DNA of 64,000 nucleotides, from positions 620,001-684,000 of the forward strand of contig NZ_JARZHF010000001.1 in the NCBI RefSeq assembly GCF_029891575.1, in the 5' to 3' direction. A program made the position numbers and the translations under genes. A model generated the notes under the pieces. That model searched no databases. It was given only the letters and a program-made list of their open reading frames with translations, and had not been told where the DNA came from. Shown here piece by piece: positions 1-10,914 of the stretch. This DNA is from Salipaludibacillus daqingensis (GTDB taxonomy: Bacteria > Bacillota > Bacilli > Bacillales > Salisediminibacteriaceae). The stretch's first letter is position 1; the number at the start of each line of letters is the position of its first letter.

Positions 1-135
1 CACTTTCTGAACGACTTCATTTATCCTATATTCTTTCCCGCTATCGAGTAGTTTTTTTGCTTCTACCGTCTTTAGCATTGCGTCAGGCAACATATCTTCC
101 CTAACTAAATAAAATTGATCTGTTCTCTTTTTCAC
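1..135 (-). CDS. pheB: PheB, ACT-domain protein (partial, N-terminal 45 residues)
   Basis: Only the first 45 codons lie in the window; the rest runs off the left edge. The visible protein contains FYLVREDMLPDAMLKTVEAK, which matches the start of Bacillus PheB, a small protein with a helical N-terminus and an ACT domain that normally sits between obg and pheA (prephenate dehydratase). The order obg then pheB on the same strand supports this. The start is GTG at 135, chosen because AGGTGG lies about 8 bases upstream. A hairpin after obg suggests pheB has its own transcription start or depends on read-through. PheB's exact role in phenylalanine synthesis is not settled; the identification rests on N-terminal similarity and gene order. 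Confidence 0.8.
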   Translation of the reverse strand, partial: MKKRTDQFYLVREDMLPDAMLKTVEAKKLLDSGKEYRINEVVQKV

Positions 136-239
136 TTTATTCACCACCTGATAAGCAACCTATTCCATCATTATAAAGATCGTACACGCCATTGACAACT
201 TTGATTTGAAGATTTTCAGAATTTTCTTTTCTTATTTAC

Positions 240-270
240 AAAATACAGACCCAGAACATAAAGTTCTGGG
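240..270 (-). terminator. Intrinsic terminator downstream of obg
   Basis: On the minus strand CCCAGAAC and GTTCTGGG form an 8 bp stem around a 5-base loop, followed by a moderately T-rich tract. It begins 10 bases after the obg stop codon. Confidence 0.7.
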
Positions 271-279
271 CCCATCATA

Positions 280-1563
<1,284 letters not shown>

Positions 1564-1576
1564 TTACTTCACCTCA

Positions 1577-2149
1577 TTATCCAATGCTATCATGATTTGT
1601 TGAAGAGCTATATTCTTTAATAACAAATTTCACATAGCACTCGGATTCGTTCCATTCTATTTGTTCAATATGATCTTCATATTGTTGTTCCAATTGTGTT
1701 ATTTTCTCACGCCATTCATCATCTATACGAAGAGATCCTTGAAAATCAACTTCAACCGTTTTTTTCTCTATATCGTTTAAAACAATAATGGCGTGTTGTT
1801 CTTCCCCGTGTGTTGTATGATCTTCTAATAAAGTCGTGATATATTGAAAATAAGAAATAATCACTTTCTCCCAATTTGACCAGTCTTTCGTGTTCGAAAC
1901 GACTTCGAAACTTAATCGGAATGAATAGCCTTTCCAATTAAATGTAAGAATTTGTTCAGCAAAATCATTCATATTTAGATTGGAAAGCTGGCTTTCATTT
2001 TTAGATTGGATAACTAATTCATTAATCAAATGTTCTACTTTTTCAACTCGTCCCATTGCTAAATATCCGTTAATCAATTGCAAATGGTTGAGCCAATCAT
2101 GGCGATAGTGACGCAAAATATTTAAGACGTCCCATTCCTGTTTAGACAT
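1577..2149 (-). CDS. spo0B: Spo0B sporulation phosphotransferase
   Basis: Phosphotransferase of the sporulation phosphorelay; it moves phosphate from Spo0F to Spo0A. The sequence HYRHDWLNHLQLINGYL carries the phospho-acceptor histidine (His17 from the chosen start, equivalent to B. subtilis His30). The segments LSNL and LTFNWKG that follow also match Spo0B. A longer reading frame begins at 2191, but ATG at 2149 has AGGGGTG about 7 bases upstream and gives a normal N-terminus, so it is preferred. The C-terminal half is the degenerate kinase-like domain, which varies between species. In B. subtilis spo0B follows rplU-ysxB-rpmA; here a histidine kinase lies upstream instead. Confidence 0.93.
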   Translation of the reverse strand: MSKQEWDVLNILRHYRHDWLNHLQLINGYLAMGRVEKVEHLINELVIQSKNESQLSNLNMNDFAEQILTFNWKGYSFRLSFEVVSNTKDWSNWEKVIISYFQYITTLLEDHTTHGEEQHAIIVLNDIEKKTVEVDFQGSLRIDDEWREKITQLEQQYEDHIEQIEWNESECYVKFVIKEYSSSTNHDSIG

Positions 2150-2372
2150 ATTAACACCCCTAAGAACAAACACGATTGCGATTATAATCAAGTCTTCTTA
2201 TTCATCATATTCAGACGACTTTCATCTTTTGAGTCGACTTCAAATATCATTAAAATATTCCAAGATAAATTTTTTTGATAGATGTTTGATGTGTTTGCGT
2301 TCCTTTTGATGGCACAATTAACCATAACTTCTATCATATCATATAATATTATAAAAACGAATCATAAAAATA

Positions 2373-3515
2373 TTAATTCTTTAGTGAACTGACCTCAATA
2401 GGAAATCGGAGTTTAAATATCGTCCACTCTTCATTACTCATATAATCGATGTCTCCTTTATGTTTTTTCATTACTTGCTTTGAAACAGCCAACCCTAATC
2501 CTTTACCTAACTCTTTCGTACCTACAAAAGGTTCAAATATAGTTTTCCTAATCATAGACGGGATTGGCGGCCCGTTGTTGGATATAATCACCACTGCTTC
2601 TTCTTGTTGTTTTGTTAATTTTATTCGTAGCATTCTTTGTTGTCCTTTTAATAAAAGTGCGTCTAGTGCATTCTGAATTAATTTATAAAGGATTAACCTC
2701 ACTTGATCTTCTAATCCATTCGTATATATATTTTCTACTAAGTCTAAATCAACATAAATGTTATGTTCCGAGAAAGTGTATTGAAATTCATTCACAGCAT
2801 CATATAGTAAGTCGTTTAAATTTAACTTACTAAAATGTACATCTTGATGATTTTTTTCTTTAGATAATAATAATAATTGGCTTACCTGTCCTTCTAAATC
2901 TTCCATGTCTTGATAAATAAAATCGAAATACTTTTTCTTCTCTGAAAAATCACAACGTTTTTCTAGTAACTGAACAAAACCTTTTATAGATGTTAGAGGA
3001 TTCCGTATTTCATGAGCAAAACTCATCGATAGTTTAGCAAGGATTTCTGTACGTTCTTTTGTTAATTCTGATAATTGATTATCTTTATCGACGATATCTC
3101 TTTCTTTTTGAGTTATAGATTCAATGTAAGCTTGTTTTTGAAGATCCAAAAAAAACTTATTTAATAATGCTATTAATTGAATTTTTTCTTGTTCTGCTCC
3201 TTGAATGGAGAGAATTTTTTTCTCCATGATAAGTCTCAATTTTTCAAATTTAGCTAAGAATTCTTCTAATTCCATTTCTTCCTTAGCAATAAATTCTTCC
3301 ACAACTCGTCCAAAAGATTTAAAATTAACTTTCACTTGGGATGTAATTTGGAGTAGAAAGATATCATAAAGGTCTTCCACTGTTTTTTGAAATGAGTTAT
3401 TATCCTCCTCATTTATTAATGATTTTTCGAAAAGGATCATCATGTCTTTTACAACGATTTGCTTTGCTCGTCTCAATGTTTCCACTATTTTCTTTTTTTC
3501 ATGCGTATAAACCAT
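2373..3515 (-). CDS. Cytoplasmic sensor histidine kinase, sporulation-kinase type
   Basis: A 380-residue histidine kinase. Residues 1 to about 150 form a helical N-terminal region without transmembrane segments or a recognisable PAS motif. The phospho-acceptor motif is FAHEIRNPLTSIKGFVQLL with His near residue 168. The ATPase domain shows an N-box (LIQNALDALL), NNGPPIP and GKGLGLAVSKQVMKKH. The HEIRNPLTSIKGFVQLL form is typical of KinA-KinE kinases that feed Spo0F. The start at 3515 has AGGAGG 10 bases upstream; the frame could extend to 3572. It lies immediately upstream of spo0B on the same strand, with a 223-base gap. A role as phosphorelay input is inferred from motif and position; the signal sensed is unknown. 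Confidence 0.85.
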   Translation of the reverse strand: MVYTHEKKKIVETLRRAKQIVVKDMMILFEKSLINEEDNNSFQKTVEDLYDIFLLQITSQVKVNFKSFGRVVEEFIAKEEMELEEFLAKFEKLRLIMEKKILSIQGAEQEKIQLIALLNKFFLDLQKQAYIESITQKERDIVDKDNQLSELTKERTEILAKLSMSFAHEIRNPLTSIKGFVQLLEKRCDFSEKKKYFDFIYQDMEDLEGQVSQLLLLSKEKNHQDVHFSKLNLNDLLYDAVNEFQYTFSEHNIYVDLDLVENIYTNGLEDQVRLILYKLIQNALDALLLKGQQRMLRIKLTKQQEEAVVIISNNGPPIPSMIRKTIFEPFVGTKELGKGLGLAVSKQVMKKHKGDIDYMSNEEWTIFKLRFPIEVSSLKN

Positions 3516-3775
3516 TAAAATGACGCCTCCTATTTTAGCCTCCCGTTTAGTATAAAACACCTTGCACAACATTGGTAAAACAACTTTTAGACAGTATTCT
3601 TAATTAGATTTGTGAATTCGACTCTCGTCGTCACCTTCTCCATTTTTCTTATATTAATTAGACGCCACCTTACATAAAACGACAATATATAAGTAACTCT
3701 TTATTAGTTTATAAGTAAATAAACACGGGAATAATTTCATCACTTACAAAAATAAAATAGAGGGAGGAACAAAGG

Positions 3776-4729
3776 ATGGCTCAATCTTTTATTTACGGAA
3801 ACACACCTTGTTTTTTAGGGGCAGAAAATCTTGTTCAATTTCCGGAAAAAGAAACAGAAGTTGATGTTATCGTATACGGGGTTCCATGGGAAGGTGCTGT
3901 AACTTGGGGAGATTATACCGGCTGTGAGTTAGGTCCTAAAGTAATGCGCCTAAGTTCAGGTAGATACAGTGGATATCTTCCGGAGTTAAACCATGTTGAT
4001 GTATTTGAACATTTAAGTCTCGGCGATAAGGGTGATATTGCCGTCACTCCCGCTAAACCAGAGGATACGATGAAAAAAATATGTGAATTCTCCAAAGGAA
4101 TTTGGAAAAACGGAACTTTTCCAATTGCATTAGGCGGAGATCACGGTATTACTTATCCTATATTAAAAGGACTTGTTGAAGAAACAGGAAAGAAGGTAGG
4201 AATTATTCATTTAGATGCTCATTACGATAATAATGAACATTCTAATGGTGATCCTTACGGAAGAGGAGCCCCTTTCGCTAGACTTTATGAAACGGAAGGG
4301 GTTATAAATGAATCTTTGGTTCATTTAGGCATTCACGGGCCTCGAAACAAACCAGAAAACGGAAAACTCGCCCAAAAAATGGGAACGACGACATTGACAA
4401 TTGAGGATATCCGTCAAGCAGATCACGTTCGAGATATCGCTCGCAAAGCATACGAGATCGCATCAAAAAATACAGATGTTGTCTATTTAAGTATTTGCAG
4501 CGATGTGTTGGATCACGCCTTTAATCCAGGTGGTCCTGTCGATGGAAATGGCTTGAACTCCTATGAACTACTGAACATTGTTCATGAAGTGTGTAAGTTA
4601 GGTGTTGTCGGGATGGATTATGTTGAAGTATATCCTCAACAAGATGGGAATGACTTCAGCTCTCATTTCGCTTCATATGTTGCGCTTTATGCTTTAGCAG
4701 GTGAAATCGAAAACAGAAAAAATAAATAA
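3776..4729 (+). CDS. Arginase/agmatinase (ureohydrolase) family enzyme with altered metal motif
   Basis: A 317-residue member of the ureohydrolase fold, whose relatives split a guanidino group to give urea from arginine, agmatine, guanidinobutyrate and similar compounds, using a two-metal centre. Visible family motifs are GGDHG (120-124), DAHYD (147-151) and GMDYVEVYP (279-287). The third metal motif, normally S-x-D-x-D-x-x-D-P, reads SICSDVLDHAFNPGG (239-253), so the first, metal-bridging aspartate is cysteine (Cys241) and the usual proline is histidine. Start at 3776 has GGAGG 8 bases upstream. It is a single gene divergent from the kinase and followed by a terminator, so context does not give the substrate. 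Agmatinase is only the nearest family name. Confidence 0.8.
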   Translation: MAQSFIYGNTPCFLGAENLVQFPEKETEVDVIVYGVPWEGAVTWGDYTGCELGPKVMRLSSGRYSGYLPELNHVDVFEHLSLGDKGDIAVTPAKPEDTMKKICEFSKGIWKNGTFPIALGGDHGITYPILKGLVEETGKKVGIIHLDAHYDNNEHSNGDPYGRGAPFARLYETEGVINESLVHLGIHGPRNKPENGKLAQKMGTTTLTIEDIRQADHVRDIARKAYEIASKNTDVVYLSICSDVLDHAFNPGGPVDGNGLNSYELLNIVHEVCKLGVVGMDYVEVYPQQDGNDFSSHFASYVALYALAGEIENRKNK

Positions 4730-4809
4730 ATAAGGTTTAAACAATAGAAATAGTGGTATATAAACAACTATAACTCCCCCACTTTCTCATATTTCTCTCC
4801 CTTTGGAAG

Positions 4810-4839
4810 CCGCATACTAACCGTGTGCGGTCTTTTTTT
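4810..4839 (+). terminator. Intrinsic terminator after the agmatinase-like gene
   Basis: CCGCATAC pairs with GTGTGCGG (8 bp, one G-T pair) around a 5-base loop, followed by TCTTTTTTT on the plus strand. Confidence 0.85.
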
Positions 4840-4879
4840 AATAAGCTTTATCTTTATGTAAGAACACCCTTAAAATACA

Positions 4880-4919
4880 ACAAACCGCTTCTTAAAAACA
4901 ATTTCAAGAAGCGGTTTGT
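4880..4919. terminator. Bidirectional terminator between convergent genes (end of hemEHY)
   Basis: A perfect 14 bp inverted repeat (ACAAACCGCTTCTT and its complement) around a 12-base loop. It begins 9 bases past the hemY stop. T-rich tracts on both sides are weak, but its position between convergent genes supports termination. Confidence 0.75.
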
Positions 4920-4927
4920 GTATTTTA

Positions 4928-6334
4928 TTATTTATTTACTAATTCAGAGACTGCCTTTTTTCCTTGATCTATGCAATCAGGTAACCCAATCCCGTTATAG
5001 CTTGCCCCTACTAATTTCACTCCAGGGTATTCTTTTGATAATCCTTCCCTAACACTCTGTAACTTTTTCAAATGGTTTACTTCATATTGAGGCATGGATT
5101 CCTTCCAACGTTTGATTCTATAAAATATAGGGTCTCCTTCAATCTTCATAATATGATCTAAATCAGATTTTACTTTATTTAAAATTTCTTCGTCTGATTC
5201 ATCCACTATTGCATCGTCATTTGCCTTTCCTACATAAGCCCTTAACAATGCGTAACCTTCTGGAGCTGAGTGAACCCATTTCTTATGTGTCCATGTGCAA
5301 GCAGTAATTGTATAATTGGTTTTTTTAGATACAACAAATCCTGTTCCATCAATATCTTTTTTAATTGCTTCTTTAGGATAGGCCAGTGCCACCGTCGCAA
5401 CTGAAGTAGCTGGGATATTTCCTAAAGGAGCGACAAAGTCATGCTCTTTAAATAAAGAATAAGCGTGTTGATGAGGCGTCGTTAGTAAAACTTGATCAAC
5501 AATATCATCTGTCCCATCTTGAAAAACGAGTCGATAACGTTCGTCAACCTTTTCTATTCTCACTAATGCATGATCTTTTTTCACTTGTTCTGTTGATAAC
5601 TTGTCTTCCAAACGATCAACCATCGACTGGAGTCCACTACGATACGTTAAAAACATACCTTTTGGTTTATCACCTTTAGTAGCAGGCGATGCACTTCCTC
5701 TTTTGGCCATTGAAGTTTTCATCCCGAAAATTAAACTTCGATACTTCGATTCCATCTGCTGAAATTGAGGAAATGTGGCTTGCAAACTTAGATTGTCAAT
5801 ATTTCCAGCATAAATCCCTGAGAGAAGAGGTTCTATCAAGTGATCAACCACTTCATTTCCCAACCTTTTTCTGAAAAAATGACCAAGGGACTGATCTTCA
5901 CCGTCTTTTGTCGTTCTTGGAAGCACTAAATCAAATGCAGCCCGTGCTTTCCCTTTAGGTGAAAAGAGACCCGTTTTAATAAACGGCATCCACTGCGTTG
6001 GAATTCCCATGACAGCCCCTTCAGGCATAGGATAGAGTTTATGCTGATGTAAAATAAATGATCCAGAATGATTATCTACTAAGTCATCCCCTAAACCGAT
6101 GTCATTAGCCAATTCAGTCATACTTGTTTTTCTAGCCAAAAAGGAATCAGGTCCTTGTTCAATAATAAAGCCATCTGTATAGTCTGTTTGAATTCGACCT
6201 CCTAAACGGCTGCTTGATTCATACAACACATACTCTGCATCGATTTTATTATTTTCTATTTCTTTTTGAAGATACAAAGCAGCGGATAAACCTGTCATAC
6301 CTCCGCCTATAATGGCAATTCGTTGTTTAGTCAT
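4928..6334 (-). CDS. hemY: HemY/CgoX coproporphyrinogen III oxidase
   Basis: FAD-dependent oxidase that makes coproporphyrin III from coproporphyrinogen III in the coproporphyrin-dependent haem route of Gram-positive bacteria; older names call it protoporphyrinogen oxidase. The N-terminus has the dinucleotide-binding fold (RIAIIGGGMTGLSAALYLQ, from about residue 5) followed by SSSRLGGRIQT. The C-terminus GASYNGIGLPDCIDQGKKA completes the FAD site. Two starts are possible. ATG at 6346 overlaps the hemH stop but has its GAGG directly adjacent. ATG at 6334 has GAGG 12 bases upstream and is slightly preferred. It is the third gene of hemE-hemH-hemY, the standard Bacillus order. Confidence 0.95.
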   Translation of the reverse strand: MTKQRIAIIGGGMTGLSAALYLQKEIENNKIDAEYVLYESSSRLGGRIQTDYTDGFIIEQGPDSFLARKTSMTELANDIGLGDDLVDNHSGSFILHQHKLYPMPEGAVMGIPTQWMPFIKTGLFSPKGKARAAFDLVLPRTTKDGEDQSLGHFFRKRLGNEVVDHLIEPLLSGIYAGNIDNLSLQATFPQFQQMESKYRSLIFGMKTSMAKRGSASPATKGDKPKGMFLTYRSGLQSMVDRLEDKLSTEQVKKDHALVRIEKVDERYRLVFQDGTDDIVDQVLLTTPHQHAYSLFKEHDFVAPLGNIPATSVATVALAYPKEAIKKDIDGTGFVVSKKTNYTITACTWTHKKWVHSAPEGYALLRAYVGKANDDAIVDESDEEILNKVKSDLDHIMKIEGDPIFYRIKRWKESMPQYEVNHLKKLQSVREGLSKEYPGVKLVGASYNGIGLPDCIDQGKKAVSELVNK

Positions 6335-6338
6335 TATT

Positions 6339-7271
6339 TTATTCATCCTCTAACGTTTTTTCAATAACTGTAGCTAAGGCATCAATAAATTCACTTTTAG
6401 CATTTGGCATGTCCGGTCGATAGTATCCTGCCCCAACTTCATCCGTTACAACTTTACATTCATAGTCGTTATCGTATAATACTTCTAAATGATCAGCAAC
6501 AAATCCAACAGGACAATACATATATGCTTTGTACCCTTCTTTTTTATGCAAATCTCTAGTTAAGTCTTGCACGTCAGGACCAATCCAAGGATCAGGAGTG
6601 TTTCCTTCGCTTTGCCAACCAATTTCATAAGTTTTCACATCTGCTTTTTCAGCAATAAGTTTCGCTGTTTCCTTGAGTTGCTCTGGATACGGATCTCCAT
6701 TTTGAAGGATTTTTTCTGGTAAACTATGCGCCGAAAAAATCACAACATGGTGCTCTTTTTCGTCGTCTGTCATTTTATCCCTAGTATCACGGATTTGCTT
6801 TGCCCAATAATCAATAAAACCTGGCTCATCGTACCAACTTTCCACACTTGATAATCTCGGTCCATCAATGGATTCCGATTCCTCTTTTGCACGACCATTG
6901 TATGATTTTACACTGAAAGTAGAATAATGAGGAGCCAATACGATACTCACAGCTTCTTCAATACCATCTTTTTTCATCTCGTGCACAGCGTCTTCAATAA
7001 ATGGGTCAATGTGCTTCAGACCTTGATATGCTTTGAATTGTCGATCAGAATAACGTCGGTTCAATTCTGCTTCAAGGTTATTCGCTTGCTCGGTTGTAAT
7101 ATTAGCTAAAGGAGAAATTCCCCCAATCGCTTCATAGCGCTCTGTTAATTCATCTAATTGCTCTTGGGACGGTTTTCTTCCTCTACGAATATGTGTATAG
7201 AATGGTTCAATTTCTTCTAAGCTTCGGGGTGTTCCATAAGCCATCACTAATAACCCTACAGTTTTTTTCAT
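6339..7271 (-). CDS. hemH: HemH/CpfC coproporphyrin ferrochelatase
   Basis: Inserts Fe2+ into coproporphyrin III (historically annotated as protoporphyrin ferrochelatase). The 310 residues match the Bacillus enzyme in length. Visible are [12 protein letters not shown] at the N-terminus, [13 protein letters not shown] (about 115-127), SAHSLPEKI with metal-site His182, and [10 protein letters not shown] with Glu263, the second key residue. The protein lacks the membrane segment and iron-sulfur cluster of eukaryotic forms. It sits 13 bases after hemE and its end touches hemY, so the three are one transcription unit. The start at 7271 has AAAGGA about 9 bases upstream. Confidence 0.97.
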   Translation of the reverse strand: MKKTVGLLVMAYGTPRSLEEIEPFYTHIRRGRKPSQEQLDELTERYEAIGGISPLANITTEQANNLEAELNRRYSDRQFKAYQGLKHIDPFIEDAVHEMKKDGIEEAVSIVLAPHYSTFSVKSYNGRAKEESESIDGPRLSSVESWYDEPGFIDYWAKQIRDTRDKMTDDEKEHHVVIFSAHSLPEKILQNGDPYPEQLKETAKLIAEKADVKTYEIGWQSEGNTPDPWIGPDVQDLTRDLHKKEGYKAYMYCPVGFVADHLEVLYDNDYECKVVTDEVGAGYYRPDMPNAKSEFIDALATVIEKTLEDE

Positions 7272-7284
7272 CCTAAATCATCCT

Positions 7285-8337
7285 TTATCGATTAGTTTGA
7301 GCAAGTTTCTCAGCTGAATATTCATGAACAAATGCTGTTAGTTTTTTTAATTTTTCTGGATCAACTTCTGGAAAAACACCATGACCTAAATTGAAAATAA
7401 ATCCAGGTTGTTTCATACCTTGGTCAAGAATTTCTTTTGTTTTCTCTTCAATAACTTGCCACGGCGCCATGAGAACACAAGGATCTAAATTACCTTGAAC
7501 TGTTTTCGTAATCCCATCTGCTCTTGCTTCACGGATAGGATATCGCCAATCTAGTCCTACTACATCTAACGGGAGTTCATGCCAGTCCATTGTTAAATGC
7601 CGTGCGCCGACGCCGAACATGATCAACGGAACCCCTTCATTTCTTAATTCGGAAAATATTCGTTGCATGACAGGTTTCACATACGTTTGATAATCTTGTT
7701 GATTCAATGCACCCACCCAAGAATCAAATATTTGGATTGCTTGGGAACCAGCTTTGATTTGTGATTTCACATATGTAATCACCATATCTCCTAATTTTTC
7801 CATCAATAAAAACCAAGCCTCAGGCTGAGAATACATCATGCCTTTCGTCTTATTGTAATTCTTTGAAGGCCCACCTTCAATCATATAGCTTGCTAGAGTG
7901 AATGGAGCACCACTAAAGCTTATTAATGGGACCGTTAATTGTTTTCGTAACAATTTAATCGTTTCTAAAACGAAGTCTACGTCTTTTTCAGGCTCAAGTT
8001 TCCCTAGACGGTTTACATCTGTAATCGATTGCAAAGGGTTTGCAATGACAGGCCCAATGCCTTTTTTTATCTCAACGTCTACTCCGATCGCTGGTAATGG
8101 TGTCATAATATCTTTGTATAAAATAGCCGCATCATTGTGGTATTGATCTACGGGTAATTTCGTAACATAAGCACACGTTTCTGGACGATGAGTAATTTCT
8201 TCTAAGCTATATTTTTTCTTTAATTCTCTATATTCCGGCTGTGATCTTCCTGCTTGTCTCATATACCACACTGGTACATGACTAACTGCTTCCCCTTTAC
8301 ATGCTTTCAAAAATTGATCATTAAATTCTACTGTCAT
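7285..8337 (-). CDS. hemE: HemE uroporphyrinogen decarboxylase
   Basis: Decarboxylates the four acetate side chains of uroporphyrinogen III to give coproporphyrinogen III. The 350 residues contain [16 protein letters not shown] (22-37), the substrate-binding signature with its conserved arginines, and [16 protein letters not shown] with the catalytic-site aspartate (about residue 76). The C-terminus [16 protein letters not shown] is the second family signature. First gene of hemEHY; about 220 bases separate it from pbpF upstream, including a terminator, so it probably has its own promoter there. Confidence 0.97.
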   Translation of the reverse strand: MTVEFNDQFLKACKGEAVSHVPVWYMRQAGRSQPEYRELKKKYSLEEITHRPETCAYVTKLPVDQYHNDAAILYKDIMTPLPAIGVDVEIKKGIGPVIANPLQSITDVNRLGKLEPEKDVDFVLETIKLLRKQLTVPLISFSGAPFTLASYMIEGGPSKNYNKTKGMMYSQPEAWFLLMEKLGDMVITYVKSQIKAGSQAIQIFDSWVGALNQQDYQTYVKPVMQRIFSELRNEGVPLIMFGVGARHLTMDWHELPLDVVGLDWRYPIREARADGITKTVQGNLDPCVLMAPWQVIEEKTKEILDQGMKQPGFIFNLGHGVFPEVDPEKLKKLTAFVHEYSAEKLAQTNR

Positions 8338-8512
8338 TCCTTACACCCCAAATCTACATAATAATGATTCATTTGTTGAATCATAAATTTCCATAAAACA
8401 AATTATACGCATACTTATTAGATTTTACACTATCACTCGCTTCAAGAGATAGTCCTACGCCTAGTAATTTCACATTTTTATCACATTTCTACTGCTATTT
8501 GCTAAGAGACAA

Positions 8513-8540
8513 AATACACCTGCTTCACATAACAGGTGCA
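8513..8540 (-). terminator. Terminator after pbpF
   Basis: CACCTG and CAGGTG (8517-8522 with 8533-8538) flank a 10-base loop, and on the minus strand the stem is followed by TATTTTGT. It starts 18 bases past the pbpF stop. Confidence 0.6.
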
Positions 8541-8557
8541 GTTCTTTGTTAAAGGTA

Positions 8558-10717
8558 TTATGATGCATCTTGAGAAAACAATTGAAATTTAGCCTCAGCT
8601 AAATTGGAAGCAGTTCCTTCTTGATTCGTTTGAGGGTTATATGGTTTGACAACATACGTGGTCGAAGAAAAGACACTACCTCCACGAAAAGTGTACTCAC
8701 TTTCTCCCACTACTTCATCCACTATCTCCAACTCATCACCTGTTTTTTTATAAATACGATAATGTAATCGCTCATCATCACTTGCTGTCCACTCTAATTG
8801 TACTTGAGTTCCTCTAAATCCAAATGATAAATCTGCGGATAAATCACTAATTTGGACAAATTGAATCGGATCTTGTAAATCGTTAATCCCTGATGGTTTT
8901 TCAAAAGCTATGTTTTGTTCACTGTTCGAGATATCATTTAACACTGCCTTGAATGCCTTTGTCGTAACAGAACTAGATTCTGTTAAATAATGTTCTGAAT
9001 TATTCTCATCATAACCCATCCAAATTGCACCTGATAATTCTGGCGTATACCCTGCAAACCATAAATCTCTTGTTCCTCCTTCAACGCCCTCAAGAGATGT
9101 TGTTCCTGTTTTTCCAGCTAATGCACCTGTGAACTCCCCACTTGTACCAGTACCATCTGTTGTTACTGCCTCAAGCATTCTTGTCATATACCACGCATTT
9201 TGAGCTGACATGATTTGTACTTCTTCTTTCTCGACTTGCGCTACTTTTTCACCGTTACGATCAAAAATTTTCTCAATAAAATAAGGTTCTGAGTATGAGC
9301 CGTTATTGGCAAACGTTCGATAAGACGCAGCTATTTGCAATGGAGATAATCCTTGTTTCATCCCTCCGAGCGCAAGACCAAGACCATCATCTTCAAAGAT
9401 AATGTTTTGCTTTTGCAAATAACTCTTGGAAGTATTAACACCTAATTGATCAAGAACCCATACAGCTGGTAAATTTGCTGAATCTTTCACAGCATCGTAC
9501 ATCGTCATTTCACCTGTGTACGTATTGTTAAAATTACTTGGTTCGTACCCATCAAAATTTAAAGGTTCATCTTTAAGTAAGGAATATGGTTCAAACAACC
9601 CTTCTTCTAGTGCTGGCCCGTAAACCGCTACAGGTTTAAATGTCGATCCTGGCTGTCTTCTAGCTTCGTTAATACGATTGAAACTTTTTCGGACATAATC
9701 TCTACCACCTTGTGCGCCAACAACGCCCCCGGTTTCATTGTTTAACAATACGATACTTCCTTGCACACGTTTTTCACCCATCGATGTTGGGAACGTCTCT
9801 TCGTCTTGAAAATGGTCGTATGTTGTCTGTTGAACATCTGGATCCATTGCGACAACAATCTCATAGCCACCTTTTAAGATTTCTTTTTCACTAATTTGAT
9901 ATTCATCAGAAGCTTCTTTTAAAACAAGGTCAATGTAAGACATATATGCAGGATTTTCTGTGATCGTCGTTTGGTCTGTAGGAAGTGTTTTTCCTTGCAA
10001 CCTTACTACTTCATCTGCTTTTAAATATTCCCGACGTTCCATCATTGTTAAGACTAAATCACGCCGTTGCTTACTTCTATCATAATCTAAAAAAGGCGAG
10101 TAATGGCTTGGAGCTTTTGGTAATGCGGCCAATAAAGCACCTTCTTCTACTGAAAGTTCAGAAATACTTTTATCAAAATAAAGCTTGGAAGCAGCTTCAA
10201 TTCCATGAGCACCATGACCAAAATAAATTTGGTTTAAATACATCTCAAGTATTTCATCCTTTGAATACCTTCGCTCTAAATTAATTGCAATCAAAACTTC
10301 TTTAGTTTTACGAAGCCATGATTTTTCATGAGTTAGAAATGCATTTTTTGCTAACTGTTGCGTAATTGTACTTCCGCCTTCTGCTTTTGAACCAGAAAGG
10401 ATATCTCGATAAAGCGCTCGGCCTATGGCACGAAAGTCAATGCCTGTATGTTGAAAAAAACGATGATCTTCTATAGAAATAAACGCTTCTTGAACATGTT
10501 GAGGGATTTGTTCAATTTCAACAAGCTCTCTATTTTCAAGGAAAAGTTTCGTTATTTCTTGTCCCTCTAAATCTACAACTGTTGTTGATTCATTCATTAC
10601 TAAATCTTTTTCGTCTATAGCATAATTACCAAACATTAGAATAGCAAAATAACTTATAAAACCAACGACTAAAACTGCAAGAATAAATGTGATAGTAAAT
10701 AAAAATTTACGTTTCAC
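8558..10717 (-). CDS. pbpF: Class A penicillin-binding protein (PbpF/PBP2c type)
   Basis: Bifunctional peptidoglycan synthase anchored in the cell membrane. Domains in order: one transmembrane helix (about 8-29); GT51 transglycosylase with EDHRFFQHTGID (catalytic Glu83) and GGSTITQQLAKN; transpeptidase with STFK (358-361, active Ser), SAN (413-415) and KTG (536-538); and a C-terminal fibronectin III-like domain (about 625-715). The 719 residues and the place next to hemEHY match B. subtilis pbpF, whose product works in vegetative growth and spore germ-cell wall synthesis. The start is GTG at 10717 with GGAGGTG about 7 bases upstream. All catalytic motifs are intact. Confidence 0.95.
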   Translation of the reverse strand: MKRKFLFTITFILAVLVVGFISYFAILMFGNYAIDEKDLVMNESTTVVDLEGQEITKLFLENRELVEIEQIPQHVQEAFISIEDHRFFQHTGIDFRAIGRALYRDILSGSKAEGGSTITQQLAKNAFLTHEKSWLRKTKEVLIAINLERRYSKDEILEMYLNQIYFGHGAHGIEAASKLYFDKSISELSVEEGALLAALPKAPSHYSPFLDYDRSKQRRDLVLTMMERREYLKADEVVRLQGKTLPTDQTTITENPAYMSYIDLVLKEASDEYQISEKEILKGGYEIVVAMDPDVQQTTYDHFQDEETFPTSMGEKRVQGSIVLLNNETGGVVGAQGGRDYVRKSFNRINEARRQPGSTFKPVAVYGPALEEGLFEPYSLLKDEPLNFDGYEPSNFNNTYTGEMTMYDAVKDSANLPAVWVLDQLGVNTSKSYLQKQNIIFEDDGLGLALGGMKQGLSPLQIAASYRTFANNGSYSEPYFIEKIFDRNGEKVAQVEKEEVQIMSAQNAWYMTRMLEAVTTDGTGTSGEFTGALAGKTGTTSLEGVEGGTRDLWFAGYTPELSGAIWMGYDENNSEHYLTESSSVTTKAFKAVLNDISNSEQNIAFEKPSGINDLQDPIQFVQISDLSADLSFGFRGTQVQLEWTASDDERLHYRIYKKTGDELEIVDEVVGESEYTFRGGSVFSSTTYVVKPYNPQTNQEGTASNLAEAKFQLFSQDAS

Positions 10718-10914
10718 TTAGACTCACCTCCATCAAATTCATTATACTTCAGGTTGAAAAAATTGACGAATTTTCTTTTCTATTCATAAGATTACGATAC
10801 CGGTTTAATTAAGTTTCATTGCTTTGTGAAGAATAAGTGAAAATTATTCTAACTTAGAAGATTTTCGTGTATATTAATAGTGGATATTGATGTTTTATCG
10901 TTGGAGGGCTTACT

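Noticed and set aside
205-225. GATTTTCAGAATTTT, resembling a CodY box near pheB
   Set aside because: Only 12 of 15 matches, in very AT-rich DNA between obg and pheB; too weak to list.
2227-2244. Palindrome around GTCGAC upstream of spo0B as a possible Spo0A box
   Set aside because: The consensus TGTCGAA is not present; the palindrome core alone is not enough.
9985-10284. 99-residue plus-strand frame opposite pbpF
   Set aside because: It is the complement of a conserved penicillin-binding protein region, has no binding site and shows low-complexity composition.
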